Below the pieces are notes generated by a model, which did no database searches, had not been told where the DNA came from, and was given only the letters and a program-made list of their open reading frames with translations. From contig JAOTON010001129.1 in the NCBI GenBank assembly GCA_034440635.1, forward strand, positions 558,001-622,000: a DNA stretch of 64,000 nt. Reading direction: 5' to 3'. The translations under genes were made by a program, and so were the position numbers. The DNA comes from Lepas anatifera. Taxonomy: Eukaryota; Arthropoda; Thecostraca; Lepadidae. Positions 1-11,270 of this stretch are shown in pieces (the first letter of the stretch is position 1; every line of letters starts with the position of its first letter).

Positions 1-78
1 GAGCGTTGTTGAGAGCACGAGCTCGTGCACGGTAATTTGTCATTGTGAATGTTATAAAACCTTTTATGTTTTCAACAG
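1..78 (+). other. Intron end upstream of transposase exon
   Basis: Non-coding sequence ends in a pyrimidine-rich stretch and an AG at 77-78, directly before the open exon at 79. It reads as the 3' end of an intron. The 5' exons of the transposase, which would carry any THAP zinc finger, lie outside the window. Confidence 0.5.
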
Positions 79-663
79 GCTCGCTATCTCTCTACTGGAG
101 TCCGCCCGTGTCCTTGGGATGAGGAATCCATCTTGAAGGGGCTAGACTACCGGATTCACACCAGTCGCACTGCTTACGAATGGCTAAGGAGTCAGGGCCT
201 TCCCCTTCCAAGTGTTACGACGCTACAGCATTGGCTCTCTGATTTCGTGCTGCGACCCGGAGCCTGCGAGCAGCAGATGAAGCTCCTTAGAAGGATGATG
301 GAGCCTCTCAATCCTCGCGATCGTACCTGCATGGTTATGTTCGACGAAATGGACATTTCAGGTGTTCTGAGCTACGACCAGCAGCTCGACCAAGTATTGG
401 GATCGCATAAACACCTGCAGGTGGTGCTGGCTGGAGGTATCTTCACAAGCTGGAAGTTGCCTGTCTTCTTTGATTTTGATCGGCCAGTCACCATGGAACT
501 CATCACGTCCCTCATCTCTGAGATGGAGAATGCTGACTGCCTAGTTGTGGCCATCGTTAGTGACTTAGGAGGGTCAAACAGGGGACTGTGGAAGCAGCTG
601 GGGATAACCCACACCGGAGAGACCTCCTTCAGGAACCCGGCCGACCCTAGCAGGTACAGGACA
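79..663 (+). CDS. P-element/THAP9-like transposase, internal exon (RNase H-like core, first part)
   Basis: This exon encodes the first visible part of a P-element-superfamily DNA transposase, a nuclear DNA-cutting and joining enzyme. Family signatures occur in order: the LPLPS..TL..W segment, then FDEMDIS, whose Asp fits the first catalytic acid, then the SDLGGSNRGLW segment and the NPADPSR region. It opens straight after an AG acceptor at 77-78 and continues in frame into the next exon if it ends at 663 before GTAACT. That donor gives the best family-like protein join. A donor at 654 is possible but fits less well. There is no stop or frameshift in the exon. The N-terminal DNA-binding domain must lie upstream of the window. 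It could be a mobile copy or a host-domesticated THAP9-like gene; the window does not show terminal inverted repeats that would decide. Confidence 0.82.
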
Positions 664-1199
664 GTAACTTGGATCCTTACATAAATCGAACAAAAATAAA
701 AAGACCTCGCATGGGCTTTGTTTTTTTGGTGATGGGGGTGTCCAAATCTGAAACAATGACAATAATCGCTTTATCAAAAGTTGATAGTATAAAATAATGT
801 GTATTTCATTCTTCCTAAAGGTTTAACGTCCTGTCGGGAACCATTCTAAGCACATAACAGGAAAAGCACAAAAAGCTGAAATATTATTTTAGCACTAATT
901 TGATTTCATTGGACATTTGCGGGGACTCCCCCCCCAACAAAAAACAGTCCACACCACTGTGTGCGGTATCTGGTACGATACCTCTGCGCGAAGAAATTGC
1001 GGGTAGATAAGACTCACGAAATGTGGGATAAATGATGAAGATCAGTCGATAAATGTCTTAATTATGAAACATGTGAATGTTTCTGCGGGAATGGCATATA
1101 CATTGCATGTACTTTACGGTGCTGAATATGTTCAGCCCTGGTTAAGTCACAGCTCGTGACGAAATTACTCAGTCATATTGTTACTAACCTCGCAGACAG
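664..1199 (+). other. Intron 1 of the transposase gene
   Basis: This AT-rich stretch has multiple stops in all frames. It starts with GTAACT and ends with ...ACAG, just before coding sequence that resumes the same protein family alignment. I see no other feature in it. Confidence 0.6.
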
Positions 1200-1376
1200 G
1201 TTTGGGTCTTTGCCGACGTTCCGCATGGCCTGAAGTGCCTCCGCAATAACTGTTTGGACGGCGGCATCCGGACCAGTGATGGTGGTGTCATCAACTCCCA
1301 ACTCCTGACCGAGGTCGTGGGGATTGATGGTGCCTCGGAGTACAAGATTCTCCACAAGTGTCACCTGGCTACACAC
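1200..1376 (+). CDS. P-element/THAP9-like transposase, internal exon (GTP-binding-domain side)
   Basis: This short exon continues the transposase. It contains the family hallmark V-F-A-D-V-P-H-G-L-K-x-L-R-N, equivalent to the conserved F.D.PH..K..RN segment of P-element transposases, followed by the usual L-x-G-G and H-x-C-H-L-x-x-H region. The acceptor is the AG at 1198-1199. Phase 0 splicing to the next exon requires the donor GTGCAG at 1377. A stronger-looking GTAACT at 1387 would leave the wrong phase. The reading frame is open throughout. The exon is placed by protein similarity and splice phase, so its 3' border is the least certain point. Confidence 0.75.
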
Positions 1377-1489
1377 GTGCAGGCACGTAACTCATTTTTG
1401 CTTATGTGACAGTGTTGTTTAGCGGTTGCTATTATCTAAAAGTAGCAACTTGAATTAGTTTGCAAGTTGAGAAAAATAGGTTTCACATG

Positions 1490-1550
1490 ACCTTTGTTGT
1501 CGGCGCGCCCTAAACCACGAATAATGATGATGAAGTTGAAAAAAATGGAG
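1490..1550 (+). repeat. SINE 3'-tail fragment
   Basis: A short segment has the order TGACC, TTGTTGTCGGCGCGCCCTAA, then an imperfect AAT/GATGAT tail. The same tail recurs at 30,760-30,838 and, in another variant, in the SINE at 38,604-38,715. It is probably the 3' part of a tRNA-derived SINE family. Confidence 0.5.
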
Positions 1551-1593
1551 CGAGTGAGCTACCCTCCCACCTTATTAAGTGATGCTGCAGGGA

Positions 1594-1790
1594 ATGTGGT
1601 GTTGTAGTGGTTAGCGCTGTCGGTTTTCACACGACTGACTCGGGTTCAAGGTCGGTTATATTCTCTGAACAAGGAGCAGTTTAACTCACCAAAAAGTTTC
1701 CAACATGGAAAGAGTTGGCGACCCCGTATGGCCTGGGACGATATTGAATAAGCCTGGAATAATATTTGTAGGTGGTATTACATTTTAACG
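1594..1790 (+). repeat. tRNA-derived SINE (head and body)
   Basis: The head carries RNA polymerase III-like boxes: TGTAGTGGTTAGCG resembles an A box and GGTTCAAGGTC resembles a B box. The body then contains AGAGTTGGCGACCCCGTATG, which is also found in the SINE inserted in the retrotransposon pol gene near 38,650. The copy is degenerate and lacks an obvious target duplication. Confidence 0.6.
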
Positions 1791-1894
1791 AGGCAAAATA
1801 TGTTAAAGTCTAGTAAAGCGTTTCTTTATATGAATGCAAGGAAATGTCCGCAGCCAGATTCCGTATTATACGCTTCTCCGTTCTACTTTCACAG

Positions 1895-3103
1895 GTGAAG
1901 GGTATGGCCAGACAAAAGGTGAGACCCGCCCTGCAACTTTTGAGCGCCACCACTGCCTCTGCAATTGAGCGATACATCCCAGGGAAGCAGAGAGAGGCTA
2001 GGTTCATTCGCCTCTTTGATAGCTTTGGCGACATACTCAATGCGGGTTTTCTGGGTGACACGAAGCCGCTCCGACGAGGCTACTCCGGGAGCGAGAATCA
2101 AGAATACGTTCTTTCGGCTACCCTGGCAGAACTCCAGGCCATGCGAAGCAACACTCACGGTCTTTCCTATCTCTTTCCATTTCAAAAGGGTATGATTGTC
2201 ACGATTCGGTCGGTGCGAGGTCTGCTCGCCGATATGAAAAATTCCCACGGAGAAGCCACATACATCCTAACGCGTCGACTCTCACAAGATCGGCTAGAAA
2301 GCTTTTTCGGGTTAGTGCGAACGCGGGGCGGAAACAGTCAAAACCCAAGCCCGACGGAGGCCCGCTCCCGTGTCCGCTTGCTGACACTTCAACTTGCGAT
2401 GCGGCGTGGTGTCAACCCTCTGGAAGAAAGCGGCTCGACTCCTGGCGTAGGGCCGACATATGAGGAAATCGAGTCTCGGGAAACGTTCGAAATTGAAACG
2501 GAGGTTAATGCCACTCTGGACTCCGATGTAGCAGCCGACATCGAAACTTTCTGTCGTGAAACAGCCGACGCCGATGACCAGGGGGTGGAAGGCCTCCTGG
2601 AAGAGTTCATCAACTCCCAGCAAACTCTCGTGCGAGGAGCTATGCCACCATCAACTACATGCGACCAGCATACTGGCGTGCCCGTGTCTGACAGCGCCCT
2701 GGCCCACATGGCTGGATACGTTGCCCGAAAGCGGCCGAACGACCCAGCTGTAGGTAACCGATCGGGGTCTTCAAATGACGGTCCCATTGAGACCTTGTGG
2801 ACCAGGCTACTAAGTCATGGTGGCCTTACAGTCCCAACAGAGGATTTCCTTAGGAAGTACCGCGCCATGGATGCGGCGTTCTCCTGTCACCACGCCCTTG
2901 AACCAGACGGACTCAGTCGACGCCCAGGTGTCGTGGCAGAATTCCGTACTGTACTTGATAATAAGTTCCCAGATGTGGCCCCAACCATCCGTAAAACATT
3001 TTCGTTTGCACGAACGATGCTAAGGTTAAGTCACCTTAACGCAGGTCGTCGCGAAGCATCCGTGCTGAGGTCAGCCAAAAAAATTCATCATCACCGACAG
3101 TAA
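1895..3103 (+). CDS. P-element/THAP9-like transposase, 3' exon (C-terminal half)
   Basis: This exon completes the transposase at a TAA stop. The first residues VKGMARQKVR follow directly from the preceding exon in phase 0 and match the conserved V.G..RQ.V..A segment. Further downstream are an F-x-K-G segment, S-V-R-G-L, and the strongest family signature YILTRRLSQDRLESFF...GG, which contains the expected third catalytic acid. The late AGYVARK motif is typical of THAP9-like proteins. About 400 codons are uninterrupted, with balanced GC, so the protein is either young or under constraint. An upstream ATG at 1844 lies in the intron and is unlikely to be the real start. The region after the stop shows no clear terminal inverted repeat. 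Confidence 0.85.
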   Translation: MKGMARQKVRPALQLLSATTASAIERYIPGKQREARFIRLFDSFGDILNAGFLGDTKPLRRGYSGSENQEYVLSATLAELQAMRSNTHGLSYLFPFQKGMIVTIRSVRGLLADMKNSHGEATYILTRRLSQDRLESFFGLVRTRGGNSQNPSPTEARSRVRLLTLQLAMRRGVNPLEESGSTPGVGPTYEEIESRETFEIETEVNATLDSDVAADIETFCRETADADDQGVEGLLEEFINSQQTLVRGAMPPSTTCDQHTGVPVSDSALAHMAGYVARKRPNDPAVGNRSGSSNDGPIETLWTRLLSHGGLTVPTEDFLRKYRAMDAAFSCHHALEPDGLSRRPGVVAEFRTVLDNKFPDVAPTIRKTFSFARTMLRLSHLNAGRREASVLRSAKKIHHHRQ

Positions 3104-3245
3104 GGCTGACAGCCCGTGAAACTGATAGTTCGCCTTGCGCATGGGTTCATTTTTTGGACGAAATTGAAGCGTATGAGCTTGGGAGCAAGTGATGTGTGAT
3201 TCGCCGTTCAATAAGCCACCTGTGATTGGGTTCCTGACCCACTCA
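3104..3245. other. 3' flank of transposase, nothing recognised
   Basis: A short non-coding stretch lies between the transposase stop and a retrotransposon fragment. I see no poly(A) signal or repeat that I can name. Confidence 0.4.
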
Positions 3246-3513
3246 CAGCGTTCCTGACCCTGTGACAGCGTTCCTGACCCACGATTGACTCTGGAGGTTT
3301 ACCAGGGTACCATTTGGACTAGTGTCGAGTGGGAGCGCCTTCCAGAAGCTGCTCACCAACCTTCTGCATGGGATAGATGGCTGCGGCCATTATCTTGACG
3401 ACATATTGGTAACGGGGTGGACCCAACAGGAGCATGATGACCGTCTTCATGAAGTGAAGCAGCGCCTCCAGAAGGCGAACATCACAGTCAACGAAGAGAA
3501 GTCAGTCTACTCG
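3246..3513 (+). pseudogene. Ty3/gypsy reverse transcriptase fragment
   Basis: This ~250-bp piece is nearly identical to 36,284-36,533 of the complete LTR element. It covers the RT core with the Y-L-D-D catalytic box and ends abruptly at 3513. It carries the same in-frame TGA (3286-3288) as the full element (36,304-36,306). Its left edge contains three partial repeats of GCGTTCCTGACCC. One visible difference is a CAG for AAG codon. It is a fragment captured at the left edge of the large duplicated repeat, not a functional gene. Confidence 0.85.
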
Positions 3514-4511
3514 CTGCGCATGCGGACTGGGACTTAGGGTAACCGAAGCTAACTCGGCAACAAATAGGCTGAATTGTGCGAAGTTCTCCGGGTATAGGTG
3601 AAATATGGTCGGCAAACCCATAATATTTTATATTGTATGTCGTTTCTTCTGGGCATACCCAGTCCTTACTTAACAAACCAAACTTTATACGTGTGTTTAT
3701 TTATGTGATGACATGAACAGAGGGCAAACGTGGCGCAGTGTGCAGGAACATTTTAGTTTAGAAAAAAAGGGCTTACACATGGGATTAAATGGAGTCATAA
3801 TGAGAACACAAGACCTCAAGTCCTAACATCGCGTTAGTATATGTATCATACTGCTGAAAACACTCGTCTGTCAATCGAACTGTTTGCCTAACGTACATTG
3901 TCACCGGCTTCTCCTGCGCCGGAGCGGCACCTGCCGAGGCCGCAGGCCGAGGTCTGTCTGTTGTTGTTGTCTGTTCTGAGCGCTGGTATCAGAGACCTAA
4001 AACTTTTGTGGATAGAAGGCACTTCCAAATGAATAAGCACCACGGTTGTCAATTTGCAAAATTTTCAAAATTTTGCCCAGAATTTTGCATTATGTGATTT
4101 TTAACTTTTATTTTTCTATTTTTTGCTAATTCATCTACAGTTTTCAAACTTGCACCCTTTTACATCAGACAAATTTGTAGTTCACACAAAAGTTGGAAAG
4201 AAAAAGCTTTAAATTTGGGACTCTAAATTAGCTCTTAAACTTTGCACCCTAAATTTGGCATGAAACTCATGGTCTAAACTACAGGCTCGAAATATCTGAA
4301 GCTACAGCAGTTCAGGTTCTGAGTCAAATACCAACTTAAAGGCCGGTTTGTGCAGTACTGCGCAAACACAGAAACAAAACAAAAACGGAAATTAAGGGTC
4401 CTTTTTGGCCCATTCCGTGAAGTTCTGCATTTCCCAAAATATCATTCAAACCCTTATATCTTCCGATCTATTTGATAAAAATTAGTTCCCATTTCAGATA
4501 ATAAAAGAGAA

Positions 4512-4901
4512 CAGTGGCGGATCCAGGGGGGGGCAAAAAAGGCAATTGCCCCCAAACGGAAAAAGCTCGGGGCAAAACTATGTTTTTGCCCCCCCAAAGC
4601 GATCGACCTCCTTTTTCCCCCGACTCCTTTTTAGCTTGTAAGCAAAATTTTGGTGCTTCAACTCTCAACTTCAAACAGAATTAGAGAAGTTCAGTGTAAA
4701 TATTGGGGCTTGGATTGGAAAAAATGTATGTTGAGCCGATATTTTTCACCCCGTGACGTTTTTTTGCTTTTCTTCTCCAGTTCCCAAAATCCTACCAAAA
4801 AGGCATATTGTAGCGCAATTTTGCACTGCGCGACGTTTTTTTTTTTTTGCTTTTCGACTTTGGTTTGCCCCTCCCAAACCAACCGGCTAGATCCGCCACT
4901 G
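4512..4901. mobile_element. hAT-type MITE with 8-bp target duplication
   Basis: The ends are CAGTGGCGGATC and GATCCGCCACTG, a perfect 12-bp terminal inverted repeat. They are flanked on both sides by AAAGAGAA (4504-4511 and 4902-4909). An 8-bp duplication with CAG-type ends is diagnostic of the hAT superfamily. At 390 bp it has no transposase and is non-autonomous. The same insertion lies in copy 2 at 10,120, so it predates the large duplication. Confidence 0.85.
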
Positions 4902-5672
4902 AAAGAGAATAGCCTCCTTTAATATATATTTAGAGATAAAAACTTTCAAACGGAAACTTTTTTATTTTATAGGCAAAAATAAAATATAAGTTTTTAAAAT
5001 TTTTATTCTCAGCCCCCTGGTTTCCAGACCATGATAGCTACGGGATTGAACTTAACACGGCTGGATAGAAAACTTCGTTGCCGTCATTTTTCTCACTCAT
5101 ACCCCTCTCTTACGGCTTCCGCGCTATAAGCCGTAAAATACATTTCAAAGTGGTAATTTTATCAGTTCACTTTTGCTTCACACCGGGGTTTAGGGTGGTT
5201 AGAGTCATTGGAGGGAAATGCAATTTTGCATGCAGCTAGGTAAGAGACATATGTCGACATTCCATCTGCATAGATATCAATGAAACACCAAGTTACCTTT
5301 ACAAACATGCCGTTTCTCCACGCATCGTTGTAGCAAATCACCACGCGTCACCCCTGCGTCCACGCCGCGGCAACGCCGGCGATCGGCGCGGCCGTTTCTG
5401 TTTATTTATGGTCTGGTAAAAAAGTACCCAATACTACCCATAATGCATCACAAGTAATTAGAGTACCGTAAAAGTCCGAGTTTACAATAAGAGTATTATG
5501 TTTCTGTTTTTGGACCATGCGTGGATCCAGGGAATAAGTAGGCTAGGTGCCCCCCCACCCTTCTCCCCCCATCCCCCTCCCCCAACCCCCAATCGACCAT
5601 CGGCACCCTCTGAAATTGTAAAGACACGCCTCTCAAGTTCGATGACGCTCCCTGAAATGTCGCTTCCCATAC

Positions 5673-5937
5673 GCGGATCCAGGATTGCCTATCGGGGGCG
5701 AGGTGGAAGGGGAAACTTCCTGGTGGGCGCTATCTACACCAGGGACGCCACTTTTGGCCGGAAAAACCTATCAAGTAGGCGCTAAAACCTATCAGTAGAC
5801 CCCGATACCTGCTTCTCGGGGAAAACGACATTTCAGGGGGTGCCATCGAACTTTCCAGGGGTTTCCGGGACAATTTCAGGGGGCGCTAAGATTATATGGG
5901 GGGCACCTGTCCCCTTTCCCCCTTGGATCCGCCTATT
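5673..5937. mobile_element. GGATCC-ended MITE (left border of the satellite)
   Basis: The ends resemble GCGGATCCAGG and its complement CCTTGGATCCGCC. The interior has GGGCGC blocks and a CATTTCAGGGGGTGCCATCGA segment that recurs in the element at 8083-8345. The 50-bp satellite starts soon after its right end. The family is probably hAT-like by its ends, but no target duplication is clear. Confidence 0.5.
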
Positions 5938-5984
5938 TCGTTTCGGGGGGGCACGGAGGTGGGGTCGTTACGGGTGTGGGGTAA

Positions 5985-8095
5985 GGAGCTCGAGCATAAG
6001 CGGATCCAGGACATCAGCATGGGGGTAGGGGCTAAAGAGTTCGAGCATAGGCGGACCCAGGACATCAGTACGAGGGTGGGGCTAGGGAGTTAGAGCATAG
6101 GTGGATTCAGGACATCGGTACGAGGGTCGGGCTAGGGAGTTAGAGCATAGGCGGATCCAGGACATTAGTACGGGGATGGGGCTAAGCAGCTGAGCATTAG
6201 CGGATTCAGGACATCAGTACGGAGTGAGACTCGGGAGTTCCAGCATAGGCGGATCCAGGACATCAGTAGGGGGGTAGGGGCTACGGAGTTCGAGCATAGG
6301 CGGATCCAGGATATTAGTACGGGGATGGGGCTAAGGAGATCGAGCATAGGCGGATCTAGGACATCTGTACGGGGGTGGAGATAAGGAGCTCGAGCATAGG
6401 CTGATCCAGGACATCAGTATGGGTGTGGGGCTAAGGAGCTCGAGCAGAGGCGGATCTAGGACATCAGTACGGCGGTGGGGCTAAAGGGCTTGAGTATAGG
6501 CGGATCAAGGACATCAGTACGGGGGTGAGGCTAAGGAGCTCGAGCATAGGCGGATCCAGGACATCAGGACGGGGTTGGGGCTAGGGAGCTAGAGCATAGG
6601 CGGATCCAGGACATCAGTACGGGGGTGGGGCTAAGGACCTCGAGCATAGGCGGATCCAAGACAGCACGGAGGTGGGGCTACGGAGTTTGAGCACAGGCGG
6701 ATCCAGGACATCAGTAAGCGAGTGGGGCTAAGGAGCTCGAGCATAGGCGGATCCAGGACATCAGTAAGGGGTGGGGCTAAGGAGCTCGAGCATAGGCGGA
6801 TCCAGGACATCAGTACGGGGGTGGGGCTAAGGACCTCGAGCATAGGCGGATCCAAGACAGTACGGAGGTGGGGCTACGGAGTTTGAGCATAGGCGGATCC
6901 AGGACATCAGTAAGGGAGTGGGGCTAAGGAGCTCGAGCATAGGTGGATCCAGGACATCAGTAAGGGGGTGGGGCTAAGGAGCTCGAGCATAGGTGGATCC
7001 AGGACATCAGTAGGGGTAGGGCTAAGGAGCTCGAGCATAGGCGGATCCAGGACATCAGTACGGGGATGGACCTAAGGAGCTCGAGCATAGGCGGATCCAG
7101 GACATCAGTTCGGGGTGGGGCTAAGGAGCTCGAGCATAGGCGGACCCAGGACATCAGTACGGGGGGTGGGGCTAAGGAGATCGAACATAGGCGGATCCAG
7201 GACATCAGCGCAGTGGTGGGGCTAAGGAGCTCGAGCATAGGTGGATCCAGGACATCAGTACAGGGGTGGGGCTAAGGAGCTGGAGCATAGGCGGACCCAG
7301 GACATCATTACGGGGATGGGCCTAAGGAGCTCGATCATAGGCGGATCCAGGACATCAGTACGGGGTTGGAACTCGGGATCTCAAGCATAGGCGGATCCAA
7401 GACAGTACGGAGGTGGGGCTACGGAGTTTGAGCATAGGCGGATTCAGGACATCAGTAAGGGAGTGGGGCTAAGGAGCTCGAGCATAGGCGGATCCAGGAC
7501 ATCAGTAAGGGGGTGGGGCTAAGGAGCTCGAGCATAGGTGGATCCAGGACATCAGTAGGGGTAGGGCTAAGGAGCTCGAGCATAGGCGGATCCAGGACAT
7601 CAGTACGGGGATGGACCTAAGGAGCTCGAGCATAGGCGGATCCAGGACATCAGTTCGGGGTGGGGCTAAGGAGCTCGAGCATAGGCGGACCCAGGACATC
7701 AGTACGGGGGTGGGGCTAAGGAGATCGAACATAGGCGGATCCAGGACATCAGCGCAGTGGTGGGGCTAAGGAGCTCGAGCATAGGCGGATCCAGGACATC
7801 AGTACAGGGGTGGGGCTAAGGAGCTGGAGCATAGGCGGACCCAGGACATCATTACGGGGATGGGCCTAAGGAGCTCGATCATAGGCGGATCCAGGACATC
7901 AGTACGGGGTTGGAACTCGGGACCTCAAGCATAGGCGGATCCAGGACATCAGTACGGGAATGGGGCTAAGGAGCTCGAGCATAGGCGGATCCAGGACATC
8001 AATACGGGGGTGAGGCTAAGGAGTTCGAGCATAGGCGGATCCAGGATATCAGTTCGGGGATGGAGTTAGGGAGCTCGAGCATAGGCGGATCCAGG
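5985..8095 (+). repeat. 50-bp tandem satellite, long array
   Basis: About 40 imperfect copies of a ~50-bp unit are present. Key blocks are GCATAGGCGGATCCAGGACA, TCAGTACGGGGGTGGGGCTA and AGGAGCTCGA. Longer periods are visible: the block from about 6640 to 7380 recurs from about 7380 to 7930, so several units were amplified together. Open frames on both strands are by-products of the repeat. Each unit contains the GGCGGATCCAGG end motif of the flanking MITEs. Confidence 0.9.
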
Positions 8096-8345
8096 TTTAC
8101 CGATAGAGGAGGCACCGTCCCGGGGAAGGGGTGTTATCCGGAACATAGGGCGCCACTTTTGACACGCAAAATCCTTCCGATGGGCGCCGATTTTCGCATC
8201 TTAGGGGGAGGGGTGGGAAGTGACATTTCAGGGGGTGCCATCGAATGTTTGAGGGGGCGCCGTGGCCATTTCAGGGGGCGCCGAGGATCGACCAAAGGGG
8301 GGGCACGTGCCCCTATCCCCCGCCGCCCTGAACTCACCTATTAGC
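8083..8345. mobile_element. GGATCC-ended MITE (right border of the satellite)
   Basis: A diverged relative of the element at 5673-5937. It begins within the last satellite unit and shares the GGGCGCC blocks and the CATTTCAGGGGGTGCCATCGA segment. Its right end is degenerate (CTCACCTATTAG). It has no coding capacity. Confidence 0.45.
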
Positions 8346-8459
8346 TCCAGGCTCCCCGCCATTGCCTCGAAACATCCTCTGCCTATGCTATAGCTGTAGG
8401 CATTTTCACATGGGGGGGGGACAAGCCCACTAGCCTCGCCCCTTTTATCCGCTATCGTA
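8346..8459. repeat. GC-rich repeat segment also in copy 2
   Basis: The segment around CCCCGCCATTGCCTCG and the following G-run recurs, diverged, at 12,965-13,080. It contains no gene. Confidence 0.55.
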
Positions 8460-9121
8460 TTTAGACATATAAATAGTGTATGAATCTCGTTGCGCTCTAT
8501 TCCATATTATCGAACAATATCAATAAGAGGAAATCGGTCATGCAGATTTTGAATCTGGTCTTCAGGTCAATGAAAGGTCTCTGCACGTGTGCAGTGAAAC
8601 TAATGGAAACAGAGGCTATCCCGGTAGGCTACGGGTCGATTTTCTTGAAATTTTGTGAACAAGAAAATAACATGAAATGCAAACCACAAATAATGTCATA
8701 GTGAAGCTGCACTGCCCTGCGCATGCGCAGTAGAAATCTTAAACATAAGCCTTAAAGGTGAGGATATTTCAGAAGAAGACATGAACAGAGGAGAGCCAAC
8801 ATGTTTAAATTTAGTATGAAAGTTTTGTCACCCTTGCTTACTACAAAGGTTAGTGCGCATGCGCATTAGAACTTGTGGTCAGGAGGCTATCTCGGGAGCC
8901 AATAGACCGATTGGGCTTAAACTTTGCGAGTAATAGCAGAATACTACCTGCTAATCCAAATTCACGGCTGTATGACACGGCATTGTTCTGCGCATGCGCA
9001 GTAGGAATTCTAAGGAATATTAGGCTATAGGGGATAGTTTAGACCAAGAGACAAACACACGACATACCAACATGCTTCGGTCAATTATAACGGTATCTTC
9101 GCTCTCATTCACTGCAGACTT
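8460..9121 (+). repeat. ~135-bp tandem repeats with palindromic TGCGCATGCGCA
   Basis: TGCGCATGCGCA or a close variant occurs near 8587, 8715, 8856, 8991 and 9123, giving a spacing of about 130-140 bp. Between these marks the units share weak similarity, such as ACAGAGGCTATCYCGG and GGGTCGATTTTC. The zone matches 13,110-13,400. Confidence 0.65.
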
Positions 9122-10119
9122 TACTGCGCATGCGGACTGGGACTTAGGGTAACCGAAGCTAACTCGGCAACAAATAGGCTGAATTGTGCGAAGTTCTCCG
9201 GGTATAGGTGAAATATGGTCGGCAAACCCATAATATTTTATATTGTATGTCGTTTCTTCTGGGCATACCCAGTCCTTACTTAACAAACCAAACTTTATAC
9301 GTGTGTTTATTTATGTGATGACATGAACAGAGGGCAAACGTGGCGCAGTGTGCAGGAACATTTTAGTTTAGAAAAAAGGGCTTACACATGGGATTAAATG
9401 GAGTCATAATGAGAACACAAGACCTCAAGTCCTAACATCGCGTTAGTATATGTATCATACTGCTGAAAACACTCGTCTGTCAATCGAACTGTTTGCCTAA
9501 CGTACATTGTCACCGGCTTCTCCTGCGCCGGAGCGGCACCTGCCGAGGCCGCAGGCCGAGGTCTGTCTGTTGTTGTTGTCTGTTCTGAGCGCTGGTATCA
9601 GAGACCTAAAACTTTTGTGGATAGAAGGCACTTCCAAATGAATAAGCACCACGGTTGTCAATTTGCAAAATTTTCAAAATTTTGCCCAGAATTTTGCATT
9701 ATGTGATTTTTAACTTTTATTTTTCTATTTTTTGCTAATTCATCTACAGTTTTCAAACTTGCACCCTTTTACATCAGACAAATTTGTAGTTCACACAAAA
9801 GTTGGAAAGAAAAAGCTTTAAATTTGGGGCTCTAAATTAGCTCTTAAACTTTGCACCCTAAATTTGGCATGAAACTCATGGTCTAAACTACAGGCTCGAA
9901 ATATCTGAAGCTACAGCAGTTCAGGTTCTGAGTCAAATACCAACTTAAAGGCCGGTTTGTGCAGTACTGCGCAAACACAGAAACAAAACAAAAACGGAAA
10001 TTAAGGGTCCTTTTTGGCCCATTCCGTGAAGTTCTGCATTTCCCAAAATATCATTCAAACCCTTATATCTTCCGATCTATTTGATAAAAATTAGTTCCCA
10101 TTTCAGATAATAAAGAGAA

Positions 10120-10503
10120 CAGTGGCGGATCCAGGGGGGGCAAAAAGGCAATTGCCCCCAAACGGAAAAGCTCGGGGCAAAACTATGTTTTTGCCCCCCA
10201 AAGCGATCGACCTCCTTTTTCCCCCGACTCCTTTTTAGCTTGTAAGCAAAATTTTGGTGCTTCAACTCTCAACTTCAAACAGAATTAGAGAAGTTCAGTG
10301 TAAATATTGGGGCTTGGATTGGAAAAAATGTATGTTGAGCCGATATTTTTCACCCCGTGACGTTTTTTTGCTTTTCTTCTCCAGTTCCCAAAATCCTACC
10401 AAAAGGCATATTGTAGCGCAATTTTGCACTGCGCGACGTTTTTTTTTTTTGCTTTTCGACTTTGGTTTGCCCCTCCCAAACCAACCGGCTAGATCCGCCA
10501 CTG
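10120..10503. mobile_element. hAT-type MITE, duplicate of the one at 4512
   Basis: Same CAGTGGCGGATC/GATCCGCCACTG ends and the same AAAGAGAA duplications (10,112-10,119 and 10,504-10,511). It is 384 bp long, shorter than copy 1 only through homopolymer differences. Confidence 0.85.
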
Positions 10504-11270
10504 AAAGAGAATAGCCTCCTTTAATATATATTTAGAGATAAAAACTTTCAAACTGAAACTTTTTATTTTATAGGCAAAAATAAAATATAAGTTTTTAAAA
10601 TTTTTATTCTCAGCCCCTGGTTTCCAGACCATGATAGCTACGGGATTGAACTTAACACGGCTGGATAGAAAACTTCGTTGCCGTCATTTTTCTCACTCAT
10701 ACCCCTCTCTTACGGCTTCCGCGCTATAAGCCGTAAAATACATTTCAAAGTGGTAATTTTATCAGTTCACTTTTGCTTCACACCGGGGTTTAGGGTGGTT
10801 AGAGTCATTGGAGGGAATGCAATTTTGCATGCAGCTAGGTAAGAGACATATGTCGACATTCCATCTGCATAGATATCAATGAAACACCAAGTTACCTTTA
10901 CAAACATGCCGTTTCTCCACGCATCGTTGTAGCAAATCACCACGCGTCACCCCTGCGTCCACGCCGCGGCAACGCCGGCGATCGGCGCGGCCGTTTCTGT
11001 TTATTTATGGTCTGGTAAAAAAGTACCCAATACTACCCATAATGCATCACAAGTAATTAGAGTACCGTAAAAGTCCGAGTTTACAATAAGAGTATTATGT
11101 TTCTGTTTTGGACCATGCGTGGATCCAGGGAATAAGTAGGCTAGGTGCCCCCCCCCACCCTTCTCCCCCATCCCCCTCCCCCAACCCCCAATCGACCATC
11201 GGCACCCTCTGAAATTGTAAAGACACGCCTCTCAAGTTCGATGACGCTCCCTGAAATGTCGCTTCCCATA

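Larger units (their letters stand above)
1377..1894 (+). other. Intron 2 of the transposase gene, containing SINE pieces
   Basis: This non-coding interval between two transposase exons ends in a pyrimidine-rich tract plus CACAG at 1890-1894. It holds a SINE-tail fragment and a tRNA-like SINE, listed separately. Nothing else is recognisable. Confidence 0.55.
3514..9121 (+). repeat. Large tandem duplication, copy 1 (~5.6 kb)
   Basis: From CTGCGCATGCGGACTGGG onward this block repeats at 9122. The first ~2.45 kb are almost identical between copies. They then share a 50-bp satellite with different copy number (long here), a GC-rich segment at 8346-8455 and a ~135-bp repeat zone. Differences in the near-identical part are mostly homopolymer lengths, with this copy usually one base longer. 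There is no convincing coding sequence; the short open frames inside are not conserved in both copies. Confidence 0.85.

Noticed and set aside
5985..8095. CRISPR-like array
   Set aside because: Units are contiguous 50-bp tandem repeats without unique spacers, in a eukaryotic context.
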